DNA of 64,000 nt from Drechslerella dactyloides (taxonomy: Eukaryota > Ascomycota > Orbiliomycetes > Orbiliales > Orbiliaceae): assembly GCA_020064725.1 (NCBI GenBank), contig JAGTWJ010000006.1, positions 2,170,001-2,234,000 on the forward strand. The letters run 5' to 3'. Below the pieces are notes generated by a model. That model was not told where the DNA came from. It worked only from the letters and a program-made list of their open reading frames with translations, and did no database searches. Every line of letters begins with the position of its first letter. Position 1 is the stretch's first letter. The translations under genes and the position numbers were made by a program. Positions 1-10,676 of the stretch are shown piece by piece.

Positions 1-270
1 ACACGTTCAAAATACCACGCTTATATCGCCATCTGCTGCGAACGTCCGTGTCGTCCCTGAGTGTGTATGCGTGAGACCTCGAAACTTTATGTGATAGACC
101 TACTGTTAGAAAATGCCTTATTTTCATAGAAGGCCTCGCATCTCTATTGTCTGCTAGTCTACACCAGTTCACGCTGGGATGTCGGTCCTTGTTGGGTGAT
201 CCCTAGCATCGATTTCCACAAAACTCGAAACGTCTATCGATATCCCGAGGGTAGTGTGCGAAACGTCCAA

Positions 271-2374
271 ATGGAGGCACTACCGGCGCCGATAGACTAC
301 TCGACGAGCGTTGTTCGCTCGCAAGTCCTTATCCGCCCCGAACGGGAAGTACCGACAGTAGCATACAATTACGGCCCATACGTCAAACCAAACAACTTGC
401 CGCCTCTGATCGATGGCATTCCGGAGACGAGTCCGCTGCACGACTACCGGACGCCGGAGCGACAATACAGACGTGCGTATAAATATCTTTAATACCGTGT
501 CTTCGTCGATACCTGCTGTAATATGTACTGACAAGTGGTTTGCGATGCGGTGACGAATATTTAGTCTGCTGGTTCGGTTACGAAGATCCTAGTCCCGACT
601 GGGTATACCCGCACGTTTGCGACATTTCGATCCCCGGCGCTCGGGAAGCCTTCCAGGATGGTACGATCTGGGTGCCCAAAAAGTCGCAGAACTGGGGTAC
701 GGACCATCTTCTCACACTTGGCGAACCGACGGAGGATGGAGGGCTCGAGCGACGGGCTATTGGAGCAACGGTACAGAGTGATGGTACCGTCGCACTTACG
801 TTGGTCTCAGCTGGAAATATTCAAGATATTTTAAGGTTAGTACATCATAGTCGTTCTCGCAATGTAGTTGGGATGAATCCGTATAGTGTATGTCGGGCGA
901 CTAATGTAAATGCTGACGAATCAATCTTATGACGACAGTTTCGAGTTTGTTGATACCAGCCAAACAATCTCGCCAGGCTCCAAGACTATCACGCTGGACG
1001 CCGCACGGGCTGAGCAACGCTTCGGCCCACTTGACGATTGGCAGCTAGACTTCTTTTACGGTATGGATACCATTTCGATCACGCAAGCACAAATCCCTTA
1101 TATGTCTTCCCCTGCATATATGATATCTCGTGAAATTACTCTATATCCTCAAATTTCTGGACTAACAGCGTTAACATCAATGTGTTCGTATAACGGCAGT
1201 CTGCGACCATCCTACCAATGGCCGAATCGTCTACCTCGCAGACCCGTACAGCAGCACCAATGCCACCGACTTCTGGACCACCGTCCCCTGCCAGGTCGCC
1301 CGCCTCCAGCTCCGCTACTGGCTCGAAGACTTCCGTCCCCGCGACCTCACCCTGGTGGACCCCGAACCAGGTGACCTCGCCGTCGAAGATCCCGAGAACA
1401 TGCAAGGGAACTTCTACGACACAATCACACTGTACGAAGGCCACCCGGTCCCATGGCGGATCCACTTTATCGATGAGGACGGCGAGATAGAGCCGGAATG
1501 GACGACTGAAGAGCTTGCGGCGCGGAGATTGGCGCTAGATGCTGGTCAAGAGTATGTCCGCCCGTACATCCTTGAGATGCGACAGGAAAGGGCGGCCGCT
1601 GCTCTGAATATCGGCGACGAAGAATACAATCTACAAGAAAGCACGGTAATGTACGCCGGGGCCGAGGACGATGCAGCGTCTCCTGGCTTCTCCAATCCGC
1701 TATTCAGAAGTATAATAGCGGAAGACGGCGAGGACGTGATTATCGAGGAGCAGGATTCAAGAAATGTAGAGGAGCTCAGCGAGATCCCCGAAGACCCTGA
1801 CTATAACGCCGATGCCTCAAATTTGGACACCACCGTGCGTTTCGCGAACCCTCGCGACGTAGAGGCGGCAGAGGTAGTGCAGGGCCACAACCGCCAGATG
1901 CAGCACCTTCTGAACCGTGTTATGGGCATTGGCAACCAGATCCACTGGATGGGGTTGCAGAATGCTGGCCGCGTTCCAGACGATCCAGACCTCCCGGCAA
2001 ACACCATGGGCCGTGGTAATAATATGATGATTAGCGCTGATAACAACGACAATTATAACGGCGGCGTCAATGCTAACAGACGGATCCTCCCTGTTGACCA
2101 GGAGTACTGGTACTCGGTGGGTGACGGCAGTCAGGCGGCTGGTGCCATTTCGGATGGTAACCAAGACGAGCTTCTTATCGACCTGGAGGCTGAGGCTCAG
2201 CAAGAAGGGTACTGCTGGAGGGTCTTTGGGCAGTTGTGCGAAACTTTGACGGGGGGAGTAGGCAGACTGTTTGGGAGGACATCGGCGGCGCCGGTGGGAG
2301 GGCAGAGTAATAGGGCTCCAGAGGTGTTTAGCCCGAGGCCGATAGCGTTTGATGAATTAGATGAGACGGAGTAG
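271..2374 (+). CDS. Unrecognised acidic protein, four exons, 5' end uncertain
   Basis: I do not recognise the family. A phase-consistent model is exons 271-476, 536-835, 939-1060 and 1200-2374, giving 600 residues. Intron 836-938 has the donor AAG/GTTAGT, a TGCTGAC branch and an ACAG acceptor. Introns 477-535 and 1061-1199 are also GT-AG and keep the frame. The middle (WFGYEDPSPDWVYPHV, then a stretch ending LRYWLEDFRPRDLTLVD) looks like a globular domain. The last ~300 residues are rich in Glu/Asp/Asn and probably disordered, ending near WRVFGQLCETLTGG and a Pro/Ser tail. The ATG at 271 is the first in that frame, but the frame is open further upstream, so a leader exon (perhaps a signal peptide) may be missing. 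Seen: coding character and matching phases. Inferred: exon joins. Function unknown. Confidence 0.6.
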
Positions 2375-2983
2375 CCCACAGTATAGTAGACAAAAGTTGT
2401 ATCGGTACTAGAGGTCTGGAACTTACTTCTGGCCGTCCTTTAGCTAGAGTGTGGACTAAAACAGCTGGTTTTGCGGTGCAAAATCTATATATTTCTATCA
2501 GCAAGTTATACAACGAGCGGGGCCCGGGGGTCTCGGCTTTTGTAAAAAGTCGAAATACTCTCGTGGGGGATCACGTTCTAAGGTGGTGAATCACAAGTAT
2601 GGAAACATTCTCAATCCCGAGATGTTCTTCTCTACTAATCAATATACTGGCACAATGAGTCTACGTGATAATGTTGATTGGGGATATTGCAACTATAGCT
2701 TCACATCGATCGACACGTGCCGACTGTTGGAGAAAAAGCTCCCAGGTCTGTATCAAACAGATAGTGGCATATATATAAATGACCCTGCGAAAACTACAAA
2801 TATATACTCCATATTTTGATAACCCAAGCCATTTCTCCAGTCGTGATCCCATTTTCAGCACTTGACTCAATTCTGCCTGAGCTCTCCTAGCGCATCTTCT
2901 CTCTCTCCCTCCTGCGGCCCGGCATGGCAAACTTTCTCCGAAGAAATTGTCCTGTCCGCCAATTGTGACAGTGTTTGGCCAGC
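2375..2983. other. Intergenic, convergent gene ends
   Basis: Between the 3' end of the plus-strand acidic-protein gene and the 3' end of the minus-strand phosphorylase-ankyrin gene. Only short ORFs without conserved motifs are present. It presumably holds the 3' UTRs and terminators of both genes, but I see no defined signal. Confidence 0.5.
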
Positions 2984-5145
2984 CTAGCTTTCAACGCCGG
3001 CGTCCAGCATGTTCTCGAGCAGGAGCTCGACTCTCTTATAGTGTCCATGGCATTCCGCAGTATGCAGCGGCGTGTTCCCGTTCACATCTCGCGCGGTGGC
3101 ATCCGCACCCGCGTCCATCAGTATCTGCATGATGGATTCAGCGTTATCAAACGCCACCGAGGCTTTGTGCAATGCTGTCTGCCCGGCGGAATCTGTGGCA
3201 TTGACTTCCGCCCCTTTCGCGAGGAGCAGCTGTACAGCTTCTATATTGCCGCAATTTGCGGCTAGATGAAGTGCTGTCCAGTTATCGCCAGTTTTGGCTG
3301 TTGCTTTGGCCCCGCTGTCGAGGAGCAGCTCGATGACGTCTTGTCGATACCCGTGAACCAAGAGGACTTGCACGAGAGCTTTGTCGGCATCGAAATCGAC
3401 AGCGTTGATATCGATTCCATTCTCTTCTAGCCAGGCTCTAGCGGTATCCAGGCCACTTGGCCCTTGTGCTGTCGTGAACCCCTCAGACTCCAACTGAGGA
3501 CTTGTCGGAACTGGCCCTTGGCTCCGTGGACTTTGATCAAGATGACTGATGATGGGCTCGGGAAACTGCGTGTTACGGTTCCGGCTTGTCTCCTCTCGCT
3601 GTCTGCGAAGCTTGACTTGTGACTTTTTCCAGGCATCCAGTAGCACAATATACATTGCTTCTGCCGGCGCCCCTTCCGATTTTGCGACATCGATAGGTGT
3701 CTGGCCGTTCGGGTCCTTCACTGTAACGTCTGCCCCCATCTCAACCAGCGCCCTGACTTTATTATCGCGCTCATGCCGTACTCCGAGAGCGTAGTGGAGT
3801 GGTGTCTTGCCGTCGTGGCCTTGTACGTCGAGAGACCCGCTATCATTGACGTAGTGCCATAGCACCGTGTCCCACCGGCCCATAGCAGTAATCTTGGGCG
3901 TAAGGAAGTCTTCACAGTATCTCGCACTCCCAGCGCCGGGGAACACCGTAGCGATGGGCTTTTCGGAAATCGACTTCCTGAAGAGTCCGTAAAGGGCCTC
4001 ACGGTCCTTGGGGATATACGCATCCAATGTTTCGATATCCGGTTCTATGACAATCGTAAATCCCCGTTAGCATCCCGCATGATACTTGTTACAGCACCTA
4101 TATGTCATAATGGGGACCGGCGACCAAAACTCGAGTACGGATATATGTACTCACCTTCTGGAGGGCCCTGTCTGATCTCTGCAGCTACACTGTGCACTCC
4201 GTATGACTGCCTCGGGGGGACCATAGACAACAGCTCCTTTCCATATGCGGCGGCCGTAGCGGCGGCGTATGGCTGCCACTGATCGTTCTTATGCGAATCC
4301 GCATAGTCGCATACTCCGCGAATCACCAGACACGGGAGACTGTCCATGACCCCTGCAGCCTCCATCTCGAAGCAGAGCGCACGGATATTCTCTGCCCGCG
4401 CTAACTGGTCTCGGATCTGACCGTTCCTGATCACCGCATTTCCAGACGCGACGAGGCCAAAGTGTATCATAGGTTCGGCCGCAAGACGAGGAGCGCGGGC
4501 GATGATTTTATCCTCGTCGCAGTTGTTGCAATTGCGAGAATTGCTCGGGTGGTCATAGTCTGCGGCGAACAGACGGTCTTGATCACTCTCCGGGTAACCG
4601 AATTGCTGGAGCCTCGGATTTGTCGAGATCATCTCATTTACAATGGCCGGTATGCCGCTGCCACGCGAACTATACTGGCTCTTGAGGTTCTGTAGTGCGG
4701 TCAACAGCGCGAACGGAGGCTTGTTGAGCGACCCTGTGCGAATGAAATCCCCACAGCTTTTACCAGAGTCGTACTGGAAGACGCCGCCGATTGTTGCGGT
4801 AGGAGTGCTGACAATGATATCCCCTAGTCGAACGTCATGATCCGCGCTTGGGACCCCTCCTCCGATGCCCACTAGCAGGCCGAATCGGATGTGAGGAAAG
4901 GTGGAGCGCAAGCCTGCGACTACTCGAGCGGCGGATATGGTGCCGTAGTTGTCGGATGGCAAGCAGGCCACCACAACGTTGTGGTGACCGATACTCCCAA
5001 GTTTATAAGAGTTGTCGTCTGATAGAGCAGCTGGCAACGTTGTGTGGACGTTGTCCAACATTGCTGTTGCCGCTACCATTTCTGTGTCCAGGGCACAGAT
5101 CCATCCGACAGTGTAGTCGCCATGTGTGAGAGTTCGCAGGGACAT
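2984..5145 (-). CDS. Nucleoside phosphorylase (PNP/UDP)-ankyrin repeat protein
   Basis: Two exons on minus, 5145-4155 and 4044-2984, joined by a 110-bp intron (donor GTGAGT, branch TGCTAAC, acceptor CATAG) with matching phase, give 683 residues. The N-terminal half is a PNP_UDP_1 domain: YTVGWICALDTEMVAA at residues 11-26, the glycine loop VGIGGGVPS at 92-100, and late in the domain CFEMEAAG and IRGVCDYAD, which in the family bind nucleoside. The C-terminal half has several ankyrin repeats (TPLHYA, TALHLAANCG, TALHKASV, TPLHTAECHG). There is no NACHT or NB-ARC domain between them, unlike many fungal NLR-like proteins with the same N-terminus. The ATG at 5145 is the first in frame. Such proteins are inferred to act in cytoplasmic recognition or incompatibility; substrate and partner are unknown. 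Confidence 0.85.
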
Positions 5146-6931
5146 GGTAATATTGTGCAATCGAGGGAAACAATATAGGATCGAGCCTTTCGTAGAACGG
5201 AAAGAATGGCTACGTGAGATAATAGTCTTGTAAGCTTGGGCGTCGAGATGATTAGGGATAACTCATTCAAAAAAGGGATCGAGAGTTTTCGAGTACAGTA
5301 TCTGAGAAGCTTCGAAGGGTGGACTCTAAGACTTTATATGTTTGTGCTTCAATTGATCGAATGAATTAATGTCATAAGTCTATAGGCTAGACCAGACTAC
5401 GCACGCGCTGGTTTCTATGTATACTCTTATTAGAGTGAGCAAAGCCGTGCAACCTTGATGCACACTACCCTCAACGTAATTAATCACATTCGATGCATTC
5501 TACAGTGTCTGCAGGCGTAATTTGCGTAATCCAACAAGCTTACAAGCGGCTGACCTAGTAATGTCGAGCCCGCATGCAGGAACCACTTGGCCTCCATAGT
5601 TTCCGCGTCGTGTCACCACACCTTACAAAGGCGGATTCTAAGGCATACAGCGCATAGCCTACGCCGCAACATAGGCTATGTGAACTTGATACTTGTACAT
5701 CTGTGTACGTATTGTGTGCTCTAGCTGCCTGTTGGAGGCGGAATGTTCGCCGTATCTTGATCAATCTTGATATCCTTGGAACCTGAACGTGAGACGCCAA
5801 GAGCAGTCTGAAACGCGATGCTGATTGCTCTTCAAGGCTACAGGCTATCTGCTATCACCTGGACATACGCGAAAGAAACGGATTGACTGCAGCCATCCAT
5901 GTTATGCTATTTGTCATGCGTCCCGGTTAATTCCTGTCTGTCATACGTACGCGTGGTACTCCCTAAGTATTTTCCCTACATTGTAGGTACCGAGGAGCGG
6001 GCCTCCACGTCCGCGAGCTGTTGATGCATGCATGAGCCTGCATATGCACGTCTATTGAATGGACCTCGGGTTGTATTACAATTGCGGAGCTCTGGAGAGG
6101 CACAGAACTATATAACGTTATAGCACCGCCGTTCTCGAAATTAAGGTGACTATCTGGCCGCGGATAGGTATGAACATTGCGTGCATATGCCGCCTCAGAC
6201 ATATATGATTGTTTTCCGCATGCCACAGCTACTGCTAGGGAAGGATCGTTGGCACTTTCGCGGGAGCTCCGGTGACGTTTGGGTCCGCATCGGCTGTGGA
6301 CTTTGTCTCGGTGTTTACCTTGGATTGAGGCATCAGTGATGGTCGTTCTCTCAGATTCGAAATATGATTCACTCAGACCTGCAATGGCGCGTATTCGGGT
6401 GGTTAAAAAAAGGCGTCTGGCTTGCGAGACAAAATTTATACTCTAATTGGAGAGATTCATCAAAGCTGATAGACAATATAAGTTTGCGGGGCAAATAGAC
6501 ATAGCCGGTATACATATTCATACCTGACGCTATATATATATATATATATATATATAGATAGTGCGATATGAGCTTTCCTGTCGGAATTATGTCTTTGTCA
6601 AGATTATCCATCGCGAGAAAACGCGTCGAAGATGAATAATACCTTAATACTAGCAGAGGTCTAAGAAAGCTACAAATATATAAAACTCATCGCTCTAAGT
6701 CCTAATGATAGCAAAACCCTTGTACAACGGCGGTAGCAAAATTGCCAGAATAATAGAATCCGTCCACCCAATATTACCTGCTCAAAATTCGTGGTCTATA
6801 TTAATAATACAAGCACCAACACGCGCACGCTGCATCTCGAATAAATACACTACTCCGGCCCTAGCTTCATGTCCATATGCGAAAAGCTCCAGATATATGG
6901 AAGCTGGTGTCGTAAATCGTGCAACAGCGGA
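5146..6931. other. Intergenic region, gene-poor
   Basis: A 1.8-kb gap holding the upstream region of the phosphorylase-ankyrin gene and the downstream side of the sirtuin gene. Only short, unsupported ORFs are present. The one distinct feature is the TA microsatellite near 6531. Confidence 0.5.
6531..6555. repeat. (TA)n microsatellite
   Basis: An uninterrupted run of about 12 TA dinucleotides in the gene-poor gap. Confidence 0.9.
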
Positions 6932-9463
6932 TTAATCCACAAGCCCTCGGACCTCGCTCTTGAGACTTCTTCGCCTCTCGGCTTCCCGCCTCGTTACGGT
7001 ACCTGGTTTGCTCAGTATCTTCTTGATTTCTTCTTCCTTTTGCAGTCCTCGCGTTCTTCGCCGCTCCGTGATTGCCGGTGATGCCGTTTTCTTCTTTGCT
7101 TTTCCTGTCGGCGTAGAAGCGTCTGAAAAAGGCGGCTCGGCGAGGTCGATAACCCTAGGGTTTGGGGAAGTTATCGCAGGTTTGGTCGCGTCATGCGTTT
7201 CAATAGCGGTGCTTGTCGCGACAGCATCAGCTGACACTGGTGGGGACGAAAGAGCATCAAAGGAGACTAGGTCGACGTCGTCGATATCGTCGTCTGTAGG
7301 TTCGTGGGGGGTGCTCGCCATCTCAGCCTCTCGCTCCAACTGCTCACTTGCCTCTGTGACATCGCTATCGAGTCTCTCGAAGCTCTGTTCGCCATAAACG
7401 CGTTGCTTGGGCGTATTTCTACCCCGTGGGCGATATTTGACTAGTGACGAGTCCTCGTCTTCGTCGAAGAGCGTGGGTTCCTGCTGCTCGGGATCCTGAT
7501 CGGATGGTATCTGTGAGTCGGGCGGGGTAGGCAGGCTTTTCGCGAGCCCGTTGTCGCCGTACTCTTCCAGCGTCTTATAGGGGCGGCCCCGTCCCCGGCG
7601 CGGGGTTGGGCAAGGACTCGGCGTGCGTTCGATAAAAATCTCGCTGACGGGTATTCCGCGCCGCTGGGCACTTCGTCGGGCGCTGGTACTAACACTGTTG
7701 GCTGCGCTGAGGGTGCTGCGTTTACGGCTGGGAGTAACTGGAGCACGATGTTTCGTCGGGGAGGCAGCCGTCTCTTCAATCGGTGGGATGGCGACATGGT
7801 CGAGGAAGAAGCGGCGGCCGCCGCTGCGAGTCGGTGTTGATGTTGCGGTGAGGGTTGGTGAATCTGGAACGGGACGTTTGGGCGTAGTCACTTCGAGCAG
7901 CCTCTTCTGCGTCGGCGTTGAGTTTCTGGAGCGGGTAGAAGAGGCACGAGGGGAGGCGACCCAGCTGTATGCGGCTGGCGAAGGGCGGTAGAGATGCGTC
8001 GGTGTCGTTGCGTTCATTGGTGGGAGAGGAGTGGCTATTCGGACACGCTTGCTAGGAGTGTTGAATAGAGATAGGGAAGGTGTCGCTGTAAGAGAGGTTA
8101 GAGGGGAAGTCGACGGAGGGAAGGCGGCAGCATAAGGCCGCTTCGATGTCGAGCCGGCCGGAGTAGCGGGTAGCGACTTTGGCTTCGTTTTTCGGGGCGT
8201 ATTGGAAGGCGTGGGTAGTTGTCTCTCCTTTGGTTCACCAGCTTTCTTCTTAGATGGTAGTGCGGATAACGATTTCCGTCGGACCAACGGCTGGCCTTTG
8301 AGTTTCCCCGAGTTCTCCTTGTCGGATTCGTAGCCTGCAGTGGTCTTGCTCCGTTTTAGCGACGATACGAGCTTGGTGCGCTTCCACTCCTTATCGAGCA
8401 GCGACTGGTGGAGCCATATCTCTTTACGGCGGAGCTTGAGGTCTCGGATCCAGGCGTCGCAATCCATTTGGACGTGGTAATCGATAATGTCACCCCAGAC
8501 ACTGTCCGGGGCGGCAGTGACATTGATGTAAACGACCCTGCCCCCGCGGGATTTCACTTTGGCAGCGAAAGCCTTGACGATTCGTTTTAGGCCGATGACT
8601 TTGAGGGATGTGCCAAAAATGAGGAGAAGGTCCGGTGTCATTTTGGTAGCATCGTAGTGAGTCAGTTGGCCGATTGCTTCTCCTTGCGGGTGAAGTTCGT
8701 CGTAGAGGACGATGTTTGGACGGAGAGTGCCGACGTTGATTGAGCGCTTGCCGGCTGCGAGCCGGTCATCTGCCTTCTTCGAGCAGTCCGGGCAACCAGG
8801 CGCGTCTCCACCAAGGAGAGTTTCCACTCGCTCGTGATCGTAGTCGTGCAGTTTAGCGCATTGGGTGCATCGTAGCATTTCCAAATCACCGTGAAGTTGG
8901 ACAACCTCACAGCCGACCTCACGGCCAATTTTTTCTTTGCCCTTGCCTCGCTTCCCCGCACCTCGAGAAATGTCCATACAGAGCCCATCTAGAGCCTCTA
9001 AGCCGTCGATATTCTGGGTATAGCATCGTAGTAGCCGTCCGGTTTCGGACAGGGTCTTGATGAATTTATGCGTAGGCGTACTGTCTGGTATCGATTTAAC
9101 AGTCTGGCGGAGTTCGGCCAGGAAACTGTAGAGGATGGAGGTGGTGATAGGATTTGTGAATGATATGGCATCGAACAGGTCCCGGCCTTTGAGCAGCGCC
9201 GTCTGGTCGGGATACCGTCTTTTGACGAGGTTGTAGAGACCGTTCGAGGAGCGGAAGTCCTGCAGTTTGGGTGTATGTTTAGCACGCGTTGTTGTAAGGT
9301 TCATCAAACGTAAATAGGAGGAACGCCAAAGACGTACGGGTATGCCATTATTGGTGGAGATGCCAGCACCGGTGACCATGAGGACTTGACCGGACCGGCA
9401 TATCGAGTCTGCGATCTCTTGCAGCTCGCGGGCATGCTGCGGCCCGATTGTCTGCGTGGGCAT
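6932..9463 (-). CDS. HST3: Sirtuin, Hst3/Hst4-type NAD-dependent histone deacetylase
   Basis: Exons 9463-9338 and 9259-6932 on minus give 817 residues. The catalytic core is N-terminal: GAGIS at 32-36, then after the splice DFRSSNGLYN, TQNID at 123-127, HGD with the catalytic His at ~165, a zinc site of two CxxC pairs (C173/C176 and C198/C201), LRPNIVLYDE at ~221-230 and GTSLK at ~258. The following ~480 residues are Ser/Thr/Pro/Arg-rich and likely disordered, as in fungal Hst3/Hst4 orthologues. Those remove acetyl from H3 Lys56 in the nucleus and affect genome stability and often secondary metabolism (family knowledge). The 78-bp intron (9260-9337, GTACGT...CTGCAG) is a multiple of three and stop-free, so a naive ORF reads through it. 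Hst3 versus Hst4 cannot be decided here. Confidence 0.9.
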   Translation of the reverse strand: MPTQTIGPQHARELQEIADSICRSGQVLMVTGAGISTNNGIPVRLWRSSYLRLMNLTTTRAKHTPKLQDFRSSNGLYNLVKRRYPDQTALLKGRDLFDAISFTNPITTSILYSFLAELRQTVKSIPDSTPTHKFIKTLSETGRLLRCYTQNIDGLEALDGLCMDISRGAGKRGKGKEKIGREVGCEVVQLHGDLEMLRCTQCAKLHDYDHERVETLLGGDAPGCPDCSKKADDRLAAGKRSINVGTLRPNIVLYDELHPQGEAIGQLTHYDATKMTPDLLLIFGTSLKVIGLKRIVKAFAAKVKSRGGRVVYINVTAAPDSVWGDIIDYHVQMDCDAWIRDLKLRRKEIWLHQSLLDKEWKRTKLVSSLKRSKTTAGYESDKENSGKLKGQPLVRRKSLSALPSKKKAGEPKERQLPTPSNTPRKTKPKSLPATPAGSTSKRPYAAAFPPSTSPLTSLTATPSLSLFNTPSKRVRIATPLPPMNATTPTHLYRPSPAAYSWVASPRASSTRSRNSTPTQKRLLEVTTPKRPVPDSPTLTATSTPTRSGGRRFFLDHVAIPPIEETAASPTKHRAPVTPSRKRSTLSAANSVSTSARRSAQRRGIPVSEIFIERTPSPCPTPRRGRGRPYKTLEEYGDNGLAKSLPTPPDSQIPSDQDPEQQEPTLFDEDEDSSLVKYRPRGRNTPKQRVYGEQSFERLDSDVTEASEQLEREAEMASTPHEPTDDDIDDVDLVSFDALSSPPVSADAVATSTAIETHDATKPAITSPNPRVIDLAEPPFSDASTPTGKAKKKTASPAITERRRTRGLQKEEEIKKILSKPGTVTRREAERRRSLKSEVRGLVD

Positions 9464-10672
9464 TGTCGAGATGTTGGCTTGGTGGTGTTAAATGAGCGAT
9501 GGTGGTGGCGTGTTGATGTTGATGTTGACGAGCATGGACCCGAAGAATCTTGCGAAAGAAAGGGGCAGCGGCGGTAGGTCCTTTGGCCCAACAGCAGCGA
9601 TACTGCCGGCCAAAAAAGAACTAGATGGACACCGAGTACTCCAGCATTTGTCGCCGTCTGTCGAATGAGGGGCTGTGGGTATGTTTCGTAGGTTGAGTGT
9701 GTGGATGGTGAGAAGAACAGTGGTGTTTATGTCGAAGTGTTGATGTCAAGGCGCGGATGTATCGATCGTGAGACTTATACTATAAGCAATCCAGTCTAAC
9801 AATAGTTCGAGAATCCGTTGCTGCTGTGTCCTAGCTGTGCCTCGGGGCTGCGAGAGTTCTTCGGTGCCTGGAAGATTCAATTGACGAGGCTGTTGATTGC
9901 GGATGGAGATTTCTGAGACGGCGCGTGTAATTTGGCGAGAGGTTGGCCGGTTTGGATCTCTTCGCGTGCTGGAAGCCCCTGCCAGCAGCCGGCCAATCAG
10001 CGGCGGCGGCCGCCTGCACCTGTCAACCAGACGCATCGCACGCGTCTCGGGATCGCGATATCCGGACCGGAAGATCAGATCTTGAGAGAGTGGTCGGTGC
10101 GCGATAGCCACTTCTACTTCTCCCGTTCACCCACTTACTGCTATTAGTCTCATGATACCTCGATCTCTGCCCCGCCAGAAGCTCGAGATGGCTGCTCGTA
10201 TGAACGCGATGTTCTGGTTCGTCCGCTTTGTCAGCTGGTTGTTTCCCGTTTGGGCGCTTTCCCGATTCGGCTACCACAGCGCACAACGCATTGTGCTTAA
10301 TAGTGGCTAGGTCAAGCTTGCTTGCATACGTATATCCGGGGCCCTCTGGCAAGTAGAGATTGTAGGTTACGGTTAGAGGGTGGATATTTAAAGTCTTCTG
10401 CCTTTAACTGCTATTATGAGATACGTGTAGTTTTGGACAGTTTACAACGTCGCGGGCCTCAACCAGCCTTGCCGCTATCGCGCGTCAATCAAGAATAGTG
10501 CTTCCAGTTTGCGAGGATTGAGAGGTTATTAACCCGGATATCCGGATCTAGGTTACGTTCTCACCGGCTTATATACCCGCTCACGCCTGATTCATAGCAT
10601 TCAAAACATCAGCGGTCGTGGTATACGGGTTACCTCAATGCTCCCTTGTCTACTCCGTCTTCTAAGCTTAAG
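9464..10672. other. Divergent intergenic region
   Basis: Lies between the sirtuin gene (leftward) and the secreted-protein gene (rightward), so it must hold both promoters. It contains a GC-rich stretch around 9960-10020 and a TATA-like TTATATACCC near 10569, about 100 bp before the rightward start codon. No further gene is supported. Confidence 0.5.
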
Positions 10673-10676
10673 ATGA
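10638..10676 (+). promoter_or_regulatory. Upstream ORF overlapping the secreted-protein start
   Basis: A 12-codon ORF starts with ATG at 10638 and ends with a TGA that overlaps the main ATG as ATGA. If the transcript begins upstream of 10638, ribosomes would end the short ORF at the main start, which could reduce or couple translation. The transcription start is not known. Confidence 0.4.

Noticed and set aside
2583..2819. 78-residue plus-strand ORF
   Set aside because: No motif, AT-rich end, lies in the convergent intergenic gap.
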